Source of the DNA: Enchytraeus crypticus
Lineage: Eukaryota > Annelida > Clitellata > Enchytraeida > Enchytraeidae
Assembly: GCA_905160935.1 (NCBI GenBank)
Contig: CAJHZI010000241.1
Location: 567,501 to 631,500 of the forward strand
Length of the DNA stretch: 64,000 bases
Direction of reading: 5' to 3'
Below, piece after piece: positions 23,601-35,021 of this stretch. The translations under genes were made by a program, and so were the position numbers. The stretch's first letter is position 1, and each line of letters opens with the position of its first letter. The notes beneath the pieces were generated by a model, which worked only from the letters and a program-made list of their open reading frames with translations, was not told where the DNA came from and made no database searches.

Positions 23601-26600
23601 GATAGCCATAATTCAAATTTTAAAAAATACAATCATAAATTGCAATACAATTTTAAAATTGAATCACATTCTTGAAGTATTTAAAAATTGTTCTTAATGG
23701 TGGTCAATGAGTTCATTACATTACTATAATGTTTTTACTATATTTTTTTCCTAGCTTTATAATTCTTTGCTTTCTTTATAAACTAGGCTTTAGAGCCAAT
23801 TTAGACATTTATTTCCATAGCACAACAGCACCACCAGAGATGATCCGACCGAAATTTGAAATCATATTCTCATGCCTATCTGGCAAGCAGGCTACTAAAC
23901 ATGCTATTATTTATCTGTATTTATTTAATTTGTTAAAATATTCATGTGTGTTTAGTTACCTGCCGGGAACCTGTAAAACGGTCTCGAAGACCAGACACCG
24001 GCCATGACGCCGCTATAGAAATTGTCGGAGGCTATTATTATTATTATTCGGTGTAAATTTGACATTTTTCATTGACACAGTGCCGGAGACATTCAGTCGA
24101 GCAGTCAGGATATTACACAACCCACAACTAGCGTGGATCAGACAGGTATTGGCGCTCCTCCATGTTGTCTTGGACGACAGTAGCACTCTATTTCTGTTCT
24201 CCTTGTTTTGCAAATATTTGCTGGAACGCCGTATAAAACTATCTTTGCTGTCAGTTCTTAAAGTGATAATTAGAAAATTTTCTCAATCACTAACTTGCGA
24301 TATTTACTACCATTTAATATTATCAGCAGAAACTGCTCCACTGTTCAGTTGATTAAAAGTTTTATTTTAAAACCTGTAGTCATTGATAATGTTAGTGCTA
24401 ACAGCAAAGCTGCTGGCATAGTGCCTTGAGTTTCTTATGTAGTAGGTTTAGGATTCTAAGACAGTTCTGGCTCATAACTGATATGCTTCTAAGACGTAAG
24501 CTAATGTTGAGTACAGCCTGAACCTACCTAGTCAAAGCCTTGTTTTTGATCTTGATAATTGCAGCGATAGTAATAAATTTGAAAAAAAAAAAAAAAAAGG
24601 CATATTGACTTTACATAGTGTATAAGCATAGCATATATATAATAAATATAAATGCAAGTGAAAAGAAGAAATGTAAATAAAGTTTCACGATGAGAAACTA
24701 AAATATGAATTACTAAGCCACTTATTTAAGAGCTCTGTTATGTTTATATTTAATGTTGATGATTAGTTCTGCTACTGTAACTTTATCTATTGAAAGGAAA
24801 TTGTTCTATTACAGAGAGAAATTTTAGTCAGAACAAAAAGCCTGAGGAAATTCCCTGGTCTTGAAATGAATTAACGTAAACGATTGAATAGCTACGGATG
24901 GATGGCTGATTAATAAAATATTATTTGATAGCAGTAATTTTAATCAATTCAATGGCTATATAAAGTATATTCATAATGCACTACTCTGTTGAGTGTGTTG
25001 TAGTGTTTCTAAATTGACCGTGTAGGGTTGTGTAGCCTAGTGGTAACTGGCCACGGTTGATGAGTAACCGTACTCTGACCTATAGGTCTTCAACACAGAG
25101 ATCCTTGTCTCGTGGCTATAATATTTCTGCTGATAAATCTGCTTTACTCATCTCTTATGAACACGAGCAGTTTTCGATTGATTCAATTCTCACATTCTCT
25201 GGACTTTTGTTAATGTTATGTGGTCCGTTAGAACTTCTGTCATGTCGTTGGTTTTTTGTACTAGGCGGAATATTTAACCAATCAGAAATGTCATCTGAAG
25301 CTGCTGTACTGAAACCAAGGTAGTTGGTTCTCATCCTTACTACAAATTTATTTTAAAGAATTTTAAATGATTATAATTTATTTCATACATTAAGTTCTAT
25401 ATTATGCATTGCTATATTGCTTGCTATTTAATGTTTTTATCTTCAATTTTTTCCTTATTGAAAAGAAAAGCCTTTTATCCTTTATAGCTATTTTTTCAAA
25501 TTTTTTCAGCATTAGTAAATAAGTAAATAGGTTGTTAGTTATTGACTTACTTATTATTGAGAAGTATAACTAAGTAAATACTTTACTTTAATTAAAAATA
25601 ATATTGTTTGGCTTATGACTCTAAATGGGTTTTGTGTTTTATTTGCCTAACTTTTAAAATCTTCTGTTATGCTTATTTAGCATGTTATGCTTATTTTTTG
25701 CCTTATAATCAGCTATATGCATCATAATCTTAATATTGAAACAAAAATTATTTGTATGACTGACGAGTTTATGACCCTATACATCTGAAAGTATGACTGA
25801 GTTATTACTATGATCATCATCATCGTAATCCTCCCTTGAGTCCCAGTTTAACTAGGGTCGGGATACAAATAAACTGTCTCAAATCCTTTGTGCTCTACAA
25901 TACACCACCAGTCAATCCCCTATTTGAGACTTTTCCATTCGTTTAAATTTTTGTAGCAAAACCTGGAGCCTAGGCGCTCACCAACCGAATGCCATTTCTG
26001 ACGTTGGTATGGATCTTAGTGCTTTAGTCGCCTTCTACGACACGTGCAGTCACCGGTTGGTCAATTCTTCAAACATCCCGGACACAACACGGGGAATTAT
26101 ATGATTATATAATCAATTATATGATTTAAGATTATATGATTATATTATTTGAAACTATGACTGTCTGAGTTTATGACTATGACTGTATGGCTGTGTGATT
26201 GTATGACTCTGAGTGAATGACTGTTGGCCGGCTAGTGCATGAGTTTGATTATACGAGTAAGCATATGCTGTGTATGTTCATATGTTGTATGTCTAGTGGG
26301 CGTGGCGTGGTAATGACTCAGAACATGACTATATGACTATATAACTGCATGATTAAATGACTGTATGACTGCATGATTATATGACTGCATGACTGTATGA
26401 CTATTTGACTGCATGACTATATGACTGCATGACTATATTACTGTATGACTATATGACTGCATGACTATATGACTGCATTACTACATGACTGTATGTTAAT
26501 CTCTAGTGGGCGTGGTGTGGTAGTGACTCAGAGCATGACTGCATGACTATATGAATGCATGACTATATAACTGCATGACTATATAAATGCATGACTATAT

Positions 26601-28287
26601 AACTGCATGACTATACGACTGTATGACTATATTACTGCATGACTGTATGACTATATGGCTGTATGACTACATGACTGTATGTTGTATGTCTAGTGGTCGT
26701 GGCGTGGTAGTTACTCAGAGCATGTCAATGAGAACAAAGCCGAGTCCAATGCAAGTGACCGCACATGTGGGAGGCCTGTGTAAGGGCCCTGATCAGAGTT
26801 TAGCTAAGGGTCCCAACAAGCAGCTGCTCATGTATGTATGCTAGCTGACGGATGTATCAGTAGTTGTCCCTGAAATATCTACATTGATAAAGCTACCACT
26901 GTTACATCTCAATAAAAAAGCTATAAAGCCAATGTTAATGTCAGTTTCATCTCTCAAAAGCGATATCAGTGACAGTCGAGCCCAGGATTTGAACCCCACA
27001 TATACTGATCTGCAGTCGAACATCAATAGTTCTTAGTACTATTGTTGATATGACTACCGCTAGTAATGATCAATATTATAAAGATCTAAATGAAAGATTT
27101 AGTGAGTAACTGAAATCTCTAATAACCTCTTCATAGGAACTGTTATAGATTGTTTAGATTAGAGACAAGTATAAATAGAATTAAAACATAAATATATAGT
27201 TTATGAAATTATTGCTGCATTGCCTAATAAGTTATGAAGGTATGTATGCAGTTATGTATAATTTTCTTCTCTCTTTGATAAAATTTTCTACATTCTAATG
27301 ATAGGTTGTGGCTGGGTAAGTCTGGGTAAGAATAAGATACTGATATACATGTATGTACGTTTTTTAGATTAATGACCATACAATTATCTCAAAAGTTCAA
27401 TGGCTAATAAATCTTTATTTATATTAACGTAGATAAGAAAAAGCCATTGTGGTCCAGGCTTTGTATTGTTTCATTTTGTACTAAATTGATATAGCTAAAA
27501 TGAACCCAATGAGGTTAAATTGCGGTCTCTATTGTTCATCTTGCAAAGCTAACCCAAGTATAACTACTTTACTGAGAGCAGTGTGTTGTTTATATCATTG
27601 AATCTTTCTATAAGCAAGGCTGGATCTGATTTAGTCATAAATCAGATCCAGCCTAGAGTTGCATTTGCTGTGTTACTTAATCTTGTATTAAGCTTACGTG
27701 GGTAAGATTTATTCACCAGGGTCAGAAATTTGTTTATTTAATCTTTTATTAAACTTACTTTGATAAGTAAGATTTATGTACTGAGGTCTGATAATTGTTA
27801 TGTTATTAATTCATGCATTAAGCGTATCTAGATAAGTAAGATTTACGTACTTAGGTCTGAAATTTGTTGTGTTATTAAATCTTGTATTTGGCTTATCTAG
27901 ATAAGTAAGATTTACGTACTGAGATTTAATAACTATTGTATTATTAAATCTAATCTATTGTATTAAGCTAATCTGGATAAGTAAGATTTACGTACTGGGG
28001 TGAAATATTTGTTGTGTTATTAAATCTTGTATTAAGCTAATATAGATAAGTAAGATTTACGTACTGACATGAGACATTTGTTGTTTGTGATCAGGACTGA
28101 CTATGTGAGAGAGATGGGCGCTAAGCCTGAGAACCGTGTTGGGCCCAATGCTGCTAATAGGGCCGGCCCTGACCCCTCCCTGCGCCAGGGCTCACAGTAC
28201 GGACTCGCCCTGGGGCCAAACCTCCGCTGCTGCAACCCCTTTGTCACGTCCATCAATGTGACCGACGAGAACGGGCTGACAGCCTAA
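15316..28287 (+). CDS. WW- and CUE-domain protein with polyQ and C-terminal Gly-Pro octapeptide repeats, 11 exons
   Basis: Exons are 15316-15398, 16103-16334, 17336-17527, 18528-18599, 19871-19950, 21248-21564, 22423-22594, 24081-24145, 25265-25319, 26721-26831 and 28095-28287. They sum to 1572 nt, 523 residues, with every phase matching. Residues about 12-44 are a WW domain (LPAGWEAKYDP, then FIDHVNKITSWEDPR) split by intron 1. Residues about 46-95 are Gln-rich. Residues about 198-235 are CUE-like (AVTRLHAVFPSASQDIIRDV, then ASAKMVLLGMG) and about 326-365 a second one (LKNEFPQFEDSNIALLLEMY). The C-terminus repeats roughly every eight residues (KGPDQSLAKGPN, VGPNAANRAGPDPSLRQG). WW domains bind proline-rich peptides and CUE domains bind ubiquitin, so an adaptor in ubiquitin signalling is inferred. 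No name recognised. The acceptor of exon 10 is ambiguous (26721 or 26733 both keep frame). Exons 3, 6 and 11 are much more GC-rich than the introns. Confidence 0.85.
16786..16900 (-). mobile_element. tRNA-derived SINE family A copy (minus), 5'-degenerate
   Basis: Reverse complement contains CAGGGTTCAAATCCTGGTTT and GAGTGAGGAAACTGAGGTTA. Confidence 0.7.
17080..17335 (+). repeat. Tandem array (about 17 bp unit) before WW/CUE exon 3
   Basis: Units like TTTGATAATAAATCTGA repeat irregularly and end at the exon 3 acceptor. Confidence 0.7.
18180..18372 (+). repeat. 20-bp minisatellite in WW/CUE intron 3
   Basis: Units like ACTATAGAAGCTTTGCTATC repeat about nine times with substitutions. Confidence 0.85.
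18372..18495 (+). mobile_element. LINE family D 3' end with GA tail
   Basis: A short 5'-truncated copy: GTGAGCATGAAGAGGAAAGT, then ACCTGTCAGTAGGCAGTGCA and GA repeats. In longer copies (34195-34760 minus, 42313-42450 plus) this stretch is the C-terminus of a reverse transcriptase. Confidence 0.65.
18625..19073. repeat. Two TA microsatellites in WW/CUE intron 4
   Basis: TA tracts at about 18625-18663 and 19005-19073. They create meaningless Ile-Tyr reading frames on both strands. Confidence 0.9.
19997..20235 (+). mobile_element. 3' end of the RTE-like LINE (family E), minus-oriented, with CAT/GAT tail
   Basis: Starts with CATCATCATCATCTTC, then CCCAGTTTAACCAGGGTCGG and a block containing CCAACCGAATGCCCTTTCTG. 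The same block recurs at 21705-21840, 22137-22345 and 25812-26100, all within this gene, and matches the 3' end of the relic at 4590-5520. Confidence 0.65.
20594..20641. repeat. Perfect 22-bp hairpin in a dispersed repeat
   Basis: Arms CTGAGACGTCCCTGACATTG+CC and its complement are separated by ATAA. Sister copies at about 361-430 and 48126-48185 have only the right arm. Confidence 0.9.
20991..21115 (+). mobile_element. tRNA-derived SINE family A copy
   Basis: A-box region AGTGGCGAAGTCGGTAAGAT, B box GCGGGTTCAAATCCTGG, then GTCACTGACATCGCTTTCGA and GTGAGGAAACTGACGTTAAC. It lies in intron 5 of the WW/CUE gene. Confidence 0.85.
21580..21705 (+). repeat. CAT microsatellite just after WW/CUE exon 6
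   Basis: An ATC/CAT repeat with CGT variants begins 16 bases after the exon 6 donor and is probably the tail of the adjacent family E LINE 3' end. Confidence 0.85.
22595..23275 (+). repeat. 24-bp minisatellite starting at the WW/CUE exon 7 donor
   Basis: About 27 units resembling GTAGTCATTAGTATTAATAG+AAAA. The first, a 26-bp variant, begins with the GT of the exon 7 donor (22595). Because 24 is divisible by three and the unit has no stop in one frame of each strand, long artificial frames run through it in both directions. Confidence 0.95.
24572..24598 (+). mobile_element. AATAAA plus poly(A): 3' end of a retroposed sequence
   Basis: AATAAA at 24572-24577 is followed by a run of 17 A at 24582-24598. 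This looks like the tail of a retroposed transcript inserted in intron 8. The body upstream is not recognised. Confidence 0.4.
24815..24864 (+). CDS. Possible alternative terminal exon of the WW/CUE gene
   Basis: An acceptor TTCTATTACAG precedes 24815. Joined to the exon ending at 24145 in the required phase it reads ERNFSQNKKPEEIPWS and stops at 24862-24864. An AATAAA follows at 24912. This would yield a shorter protein lacking the Gly-Pro repeats. The alternative is a chance frame in an intron. Confidence 0.35.
26290..26720 (+). repeat. ATGACTGCATGACTATATG minisatellite with copies of the exon 10 acceptor
   Basis: Short units resembling ATGACTGCATGACTATATG are interspersed with three copies of TAGTGG-CGTGG-GTGGTA-TGACTCAGAGCATG (at about 26292, 26501 and 26691). 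The last is the real intron-exon boundary of exon 10. Confidence 0.85.
26920..27025 (-). mobile_element. tRNA-derived SINE family A copy (minus)
   Basis: Reverse complement contains GGGGTTCAAATCCTGGGCTC and GAGAGATGAAACTGACATTA, matching family A. Confidence 0.75.
27618..27653. repeat. Perfect 16-bp hairpin
   Basis: Arm GGCTGGATCTGATTTA, loop GTCA, and the exact complement. It lies in intron 10. Confidence 0.9.
27655..28090 (+). repeat. About 67-bp tandem array ending at the WW/CUE exon 11 acceptor
   Basis: Six to seven units share TTAAATCTTGTATTAAGCT and GATAAGTAAGATTTACGTAC. The last partial unit runs into TTTGTGATCAG, the acceptor of exon 11. Confidence 0.85.
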
Positions 28288-28380
28288 ATGCTTAGTCATC
28301 TTCAGTGTTTGTGTGAGAGCTTTTTGTGTGAAAGCTTTAGTGTATGTGTCAGTGTTCGTGTAGTGTCTGGGTGAAGAATG

Positions 28381-28608
28381 AATGTCTTAATAGCGTAGAG
28401 GTAATGTCATGAACTTTTAAAAGACAGATCCTGAGATGAATGGAACCCTCGTGGGTTCGAATCCCAGCCGCGCTGATCTGAGAGTAAAATCTCGGACGTT
28501 CACTGGACTGGTTATACTGAAATGGTCTAAATTGACTAACGGTATAAGCATGTGGTATTAAAAGTGACAGATATCAACATAGTTGATCATTTCACTATAA
28601 TGCGTATT
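28381..28608 (+). mobile_element. tRNA-derived SINE family B copy
   Basis: B box GTGGGTTCGAATCCCAGCC, body with ATCTGAGAGTAAAATCTCGG and the ATCAACATAGTTGATCA palindrome. Confidence 0.8.
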
Positions 28609-31600
28609 AGTTCGAATCTAGATTCTCCAATCCTCTAGCGTCGAAATTGTGCAGCGGTGCTGTTTACGTCATGAAGTTTTTAATGAACGATCCTCCTTCA
28701 ACATATTCAACTGTCGTGGGTTCGATTCTCCAATCCTCTAGCGTTGAAATTTGTGCAGAGGTGCTGTTAACGGCATGAAGGTTTTAATGAACGATCCTTA
28801 AACGCATTCAGCTGTCGTGGGTTCGATTCTCGGCGGAACTGATTGAGAGGAACATCTCGATCGTTCACGTGATAATTATGCTTTGTATGTTTTTACTTTG
28901 TATTGACGTGAGCTAATGCGTGTAACATATTTAATCTAGTGTACCGGTTCGATGACGTATTGGATATCACGATTGCTTGCTATGAAGGAGGTCATCAGTT
29001 CTAATCCCACCCTGAAAGTATCCCTTGTGGTACAAAGCAGACGTTAAACTAAGTATCAAGCTAACGAGCAGGAAACTGATGCTAAACTTGGCTTAACTTA
29101 AGCCTAAGGCTTATATGATTTATATAAGCTTTATATTTATAGCGTAATTTATTTTTAGATAAATTTCATGAAATTTATATTAAAAGTGTTTTGTCTTCTT
29201 TACAGGCAATCAATTCATATTTTCTTTATTGAACCTTTGACTCTACTCCAAATTTTGAGCAATTAATTACTGATTGATTGATTAACAAAAATTATCGTAT
29301 TTATTATATATTTGAATTTATAACACAATTTTAATTGAATTGATTAGGCCTGCTGATTACTTGATTGACTCATTAACTAGAATATTTGACATTCTCGCTT
29401 GGCCATTCTTATTGTATATATGCAGTTTTGATATTTGTTTGTACAGCTTTGTGTCTCTAAGTGTTCATTTACCTACCTAATATTCTCTTTTTGTTTCTCT
29501 ATTTGCAAAGATCAATGTTTATCTTTATAATTCCTTCTCGTTAATTACGTATTGAAATTGTTTTCTCTCTCAGTGTGTTCATAATTCGATTGTCTTTATT
29601 TAAAGTAATTTGAAATTTTTGTTAATTAAACATTTAATAATTGTGGAGTTAATTAACAAAGTTTGAATTTTTAAACTAACATTTAGACTGTGGTTCTAGA
29701 GAACATTACGTCAGTGTTGTCTCATATTTTGTTTAGTGTTTGTATTTTACTTAAATTATATTACCCAGTATCATACTGCATAAAATTTAGCCTGTTCATG
29801 TAATTAATGCTTGTATATTATTTTAAATCGCTGTTGATAGGTTATCTGTTTTGCATGTTAGCATAAAGAAAACATATTTAAAAGCATTGCCCTCGTTTAC
29901 GATATTATCAGTGCTCGAGGAAGCTGAAGCGTATTCGGCCAGCAGTAACTGAAGGTTCTTTAAATAACAAGTGCAATAAAGTCGCAAACTCATGGAATCT
30001 TTGTGCTCAGCTGATCGACTTATTTCATTCTATCATGAGATATTGGGACTTTCTCTTCGAGCTAGTAAACATTAAGGCACTCTAAATGATTTAACACTTT
30101 AATACAACAAGCTGTTTTAAAGTCTAATGAATGTTTCTCTACACGTTTAAATACGAATGTTTTATGAAATGGTCTAAATTAAATGGGTATCAAACTGTCT
30201 TTTATAAATATTTTCACTTCCAATTCTCATTCTATACTTTCCCTTGGAAAATCGTCCCCTTGGTACATCTCATATCCAGTTCTTGTTCCTATTTCTTGTC
30301 ACAAATTTTGCAAATTTATTGAAATTTTTACTAATATTTCTCTTATAATTGTATCTCTAAGGCTGTGACCTAGCGTTAGGGACACAGACCTGTTCTCTGT
30401 AGGTGTCCATTCTCATTGACTATGGACTAGTTCCTTAAGTAGCTAGAAATTTTGATTTGCGGTTTCTTCTTAAAATAATTAAGTAATTGTTTTAAAATAA
30501 TTGATCATAAGTAAAATAAGTGATCATTTTACCCGTTTGATTGTCGAATTAGCTTGCCTGACAGCGGAAGGTCATCGGTTCATAGTTCAACCGAGCCTTG
30601 TCTGAAAGCATAGCCTACTTAAACGTGTTAACTGAAGGGAACCAACAATTCTCTAGTAAACTCGTTTTGTCCCCCCCCCCCCCCCCAAGAGTGATTTGCC
30701 TCTGCTGAAAAAATTCACTCACGAAACGGCTTCATCATCATCTTCCCTGAAATCCCAGTTTAACCAGGTTCGGGATACGAATAGTAAATTAATAAATAAA
30801 TAATAAATTAGTAAATAAATTGTAATTTAAACATTTGATGCCGGTGGAAGATTGCTGTGCCCTTTTTAAGAAGGTATGTGACCTTTTGGAGAACTTTTGT
30901 GCACTTCCCCCTCTCAGTAAAAATTTCTTACAAGATAAAAAAGTATTGAAATTATTTTTGTCTGAAAGTATTCTTTATGATACTTAATGGACGTTAAACA
31001 TAACTTTATAAACTGTTTTTCTTAAATAATTACTATGTTAAGATGGATTTTCAACTGTTAAATGAGTACATAAAATATAAAATACATAAAAATATAAAAA
31101 TATAAAATACATAAAAATATAAAATACATAAAATATATCGTTTTAGGTTTAGTAATTAATCCGCTATTCAATACAAATGTTACATGTAACTTCTTTGTAA
31201 AAGTTGCATTTACACGATTATCTTAGTATATCCTAGTAATTTGATTAGTTGCAATTGCACAACTAGTATTTTAGACTATTGTGCTGGTGCAGAAGTCTGC
31301 AAAGAACTATTTTGTTACAGTTCTAGAAATTTTTATAGAAATTTATTTATTTCATTTATCATACGCATATCACATTTGGCATAATATGCAATAAGCAGTT
31401 AGAGCGCATGAACGGAAATATAGGCCCACAAGTGGCTCTTGCATATACCGAATTTAAAAAATGCAAACATTTGCATTAATTATTGATTATGTTCAATAAA
31501 ATCCTTAGTATTGGCCATAATTAAGTGTCAAGATAAATTTAGCGGAACATGTAGTATAATAATTATTAAGACAATCAGCAATCAATATGCACGAATATAC

Positions 31601-31763
31601 GGTATATCTGCATACAATGACAATTAAACATATTACTTTAGGTCCTGCACTTAATTTACACATAAAAATTTAATATTAAAAACGATAAAATCACTAAGAT
31701 ACGACAATTAAAAGTTAGATTCTTTGATAGAAAAAAGATAAAAGAATGATATAAAGCAATCCC

Positions 31764-32069
31764 TTAACTTTCTAGGTATTTGCTTACACTAATACCCTCC
31801 AAACACCTTCTAAAAGAGTTTAGGGTAGACGCATTTACAACATTAGAGGGTAGGGAATTCCAACAAGTCATGCATCGGTTTTTGAAATGATATCTTTCAG
31901 CATTAGCATGAAACTTATTCATGTAGAAATTTGAACCATTCTTGTTACCCCATTTTTGAAAACAAAATAATTTATATATAATTTTTTTTAAATTGTAGAA
32001 TATAATTATGTAGATTATTTTGTTACAGTTATATAAATCGCTAAGCTTAAAAGATACTATGATCTTCAT
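31764..32069 (-). pseudogene. CR1-like LINE fragment, C-terminal end of reverse transcriptase ORF
   Basis: The frame ends YHFKNRCMTCWNSLPSNVVN, ASTLNSFRRCLEG, the usual tail of CR1-type LINE proteins (a WNSLP motif followed by a SLNSFK-like block). Only this end is present. Confidence 0.7.
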
Positions 32070-32682
32070 CTCATCTAGATGATACGCTATTGCATGAGCA
32101 AGGACCTGTTTTGCAGTCGGATTGTAGTATGTGTACTGATGAAAGTCAACTGCTCAGTCAATTTGATTCTAATCTTAATTGGTAGCTAATATAAATTGTA
32201 AATATTGCCTAATGAAATCCTGATGCCGTTATTGCCGTTTACATTATGGTCTGTGGCGATTGAGTAATGCATAAATTTTTGTAATTGTAGATTACAGTTT
32301 ACTGAGTTTACAAAATATTGTATGTTGGATAGTAATGCGTAAGTGTTTGAAATTGAAGATTACAATTTACAAAATATTGTATATTGGACAGTGGATTGTT
32401 CCAGTGACTTGATTTAAACGTTAATGTCTTATTCGATATTTTATGCTAGCGTGAATTGATACGACCCTGATGTCGCGTGTGGTTGATGAACCTGACGTTA
32501 ACTCATATGATTGATTGATTGATCAATTGATCGATCGATTGATCGAGTGACCGATTGATTTTGATTGACTGATTGATTGATTGATTGATTGAGTGACCGA
32601 TTGATTGATTGTTTGATTGATTGATTGATTGATACGTCCCTAATGTCTCCTATCTGAGAGGAATCTCACGTTAACTCTTTTG

Positions 32683-32805
32683 TAGGCTGAGCCGTTAGCT
32701 TGTTGGCAAGTTATCCGACCGCGGATCAGTATATGCTGGTTTCAAATCCAGTGCTCAACCCGTCTCTGACATTCTTTCAAGACAGGAAACTGACGTAAAA
32801 CTTGT
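32683..32805 (+). mobile_element. tRNA-derived SINE family A copy
   Basis: GAGCCGTTAGCTTGTTGGCA, CGACCGCGGATCAGTA, a B-box-like GGTTTCAAATCCAG and GACAGGAAACTGACGTAAA match family A, with a variant head also seen at 51598. Confidence 0.7.
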
Positions 32806-34194
32806 TTTGGAATTTACCGTTATAGTGATTTATGTAGGGATTCATAGAATTGTACAATAATTGTGCAATTAAGTATTTCATAACTGTTTACCGAACGTTA
32901 ATAATTAAGAAATTACTCAATTCTATTTTGTTAACTTTTATAACTATTTTTTCAGAAATGAAAGATAATATATACAGCTGTTTGAGAAACATTATTTGAT
33001 TGAAGGCGATGAAAACCAATTCTATATATATGGCTGCTTGATGTCTAGTTGTGTGTCCTTCTATCATGAGTGTAGTGTTAAACTTAATATCTTGTTTGAC
33101 CAACTGTGCTTGAAATCTTGAAAATTTTCTGTAGTTTGTTAGATTCAATGTAACAAAGCTTTATGTGTTTCATTCCTAATAAAAATGTATTGAATAAGGG
33201 CTGTTATTATTATAACTTTAACTTTAAAAGCTGTTCGTGCACATAGTAATAATAATAATAAAAGTAATAGTAATAGAAAGGAAAGTAATAGTAATTGAAA
33301 TTTGGTTGTTACTTACATTGACCACACAGACTCAATTTACGCTCTATTGAAATATATTTATTTTTCACAATTTTTAACACTAATCTAACAACCGCAGATC
33401 ACTACAATGCAGAGAATGACATAGCAATCAATGCAAATACTAGTAATATGATGTAGTTTAAACTTTATTAAAAATAGCTACAGTTTAGTAGCGTCATTTA
33501 ATATCATGCGAGTTATGTACATGTAGCTTCATTACTAGGAGCTACACTTAGTTGAGAGTGTATTAGTTGAGGCTGTAGTTCTTTTAGGTTCCTAGTAACC
33601 GTTTCTATGGGTGGGTTTGAATGTTGGTTCAGTGGGACAAAGAGGGAGTCATAAGTTTTCAGAATTGTAACAAATTGCTATTAAAACAAATGGTTAGTCT
33701 ATTTTTTATATATCTTTATTTAAATATCTATTGTTTAAGGCTTGTTTAAAATTCCTATAATTTTGTTTGTAATTCCTTAATTTCCTCTTATTAGTTTATG
33801 ATTAACACTATCTAAACACAAATTTCTAAGGTGAAATATGCTGTGTTTAATATTTAGACTATTTGATATATCAAGTGACCCGTGTATTTTACTCGTGTTG
33901 TGTCGGAGTTGCTGAAGAATAGACCAACTCTTGACTGCACATGTTTAAAAGGAGACAAAACACTAAAATCCAAACTAAAAGATGCTACTTCAAATAATAG
34001 CCAAATAGATGGGAACAGATCTATCGTCTAACTAGACTCAAACATTTAGCATTGTAAAGATGAATTTACGTTTATTAGACATACAAATCAAAGCAGCACC
34101 AGTTATAGTTAACGATAAGTCATGATGATTCTCCACTGAACGATTACTAAGTTCAATGATTAAATTGTGTATAACCAGATAAATATCTCTCTTC

Positions 34195-34760
34195 TCTCTC
34201 TTAGTGCACTGCCTACTGGCAGGTCCGTGGTATATAACTCCTCCACTATTCTCTGTCTTCTGCGTTCCTGTTCATGTCCACATATGAGTGGGTCTTTATA
34301 TCATTCAACATATCTATTATAAACAAACGTTCTTTCCAATCATCAAAGGCCGCTTTTGCTTGTGCAATCCTACTGCATATTTCAACCTCACATTTCCCGT
34401 CATCGAAAAACGTCGATTTCCCGTCGACAGTACGACCCAAATATTTTAAACTCCTTACCTGTTCTAATTTCGTACCGTACCAATTTATTGCGATATTAAC
34501 TTCACATTTATAATGGGGCATTCTCGTCGCTTTGGTCTTTTGATATTAATCCGATAAATATAACCTTAACTAAATATTTACATAATATAACGGACCGCAA
34601 TTATACAGTAACACTCTATTTAAAATACCTGGCTTAAAATCAATAGAATCTTTGGTGTGATCTTTTAATTCTTTCGGTATAACTTCTGCCTTAGACTTTA
34701 TTGCCATTGATAAATAAAATTTGAATAAAATTGGACTAATCCCATCAACCTGAGGCACAC
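34195..34760 (-). pseudogene. LINE family D fragment, reverse-transcriptase C-terminus
   Basis: Minus-strand frames read SLKYLGRTVDGKSTFFDDGK and EVEICSRIAQAKAAFDDWKE, then MLNDIKTHSYVDM, followed by a 3' end with the CTGCCAGTAGGCAGTGCACT block and GA repeats. YLGxTV and IxxRIAxAKxAF are typical of the RT tail region of RTE/Jockey-like LINEs. The catalytic part is absent. Confidence 0.7.
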
Positions 34761-35021
34761 CTGTGTTTGTTACAAACTTTTCTCCTAAACGACTTTCATT
34801 ATAGAATTTAATTTTTGCACTATTTACAAGTATTTTTTATTATTATGATGTGATGATAAGTGTTTTTATTATGTTCCTTTTCTAAAGTGGATAGGCTATC
34901 GAAGTTTGTATTTTTTCCTTTGCAGTTTGCTATGTTAAGATATGAAGCTTACGAATAGACTGGTGTTACAAGTCTTTAAGACTTCTTAAACCTGTAAGGT
35001 AAGCTCGTGACTTTAATTATT

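Larger units (their letters stand above)
28288..35021. other. Intergenic repeat region between the WW/CUE gene and LINE copy B
   Basis: Contains SINE family B copies (28381-28608 and a diverged relative at about 28640-28870), tRNA-like remnants near 28935-29060 and 30545-30640, a poly(C) run at about 30672-30688, a short family E piece at 30733-30785, a CR1 fragment (31764-32069), an ATTG microsatellite (about 32505-32635), a SINE A copy (32683-32805), an AAT/AGT microsatellite (33245-33300) and a LINE D fragment (34195-34760). An unassigned open frame is at 29882-30084. Confidence 0.55.

Noticed and set aside
23953..24045. Possible exon reading PVKRSRRPDTGHDAAIEIVG
   Set aside because: It has a decent acceptor, but its open frame does not fit the phase left by exon 7, while direct joining of 22594 to 24081 keeps the frame.
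25057..25264. Open frame upstream of WW/CUE exon 9
   Set aside because: A strong acceptor (GTTTTTTGTACTAG) at 25264 and phase agreement show that only 25265-25319 is exon.
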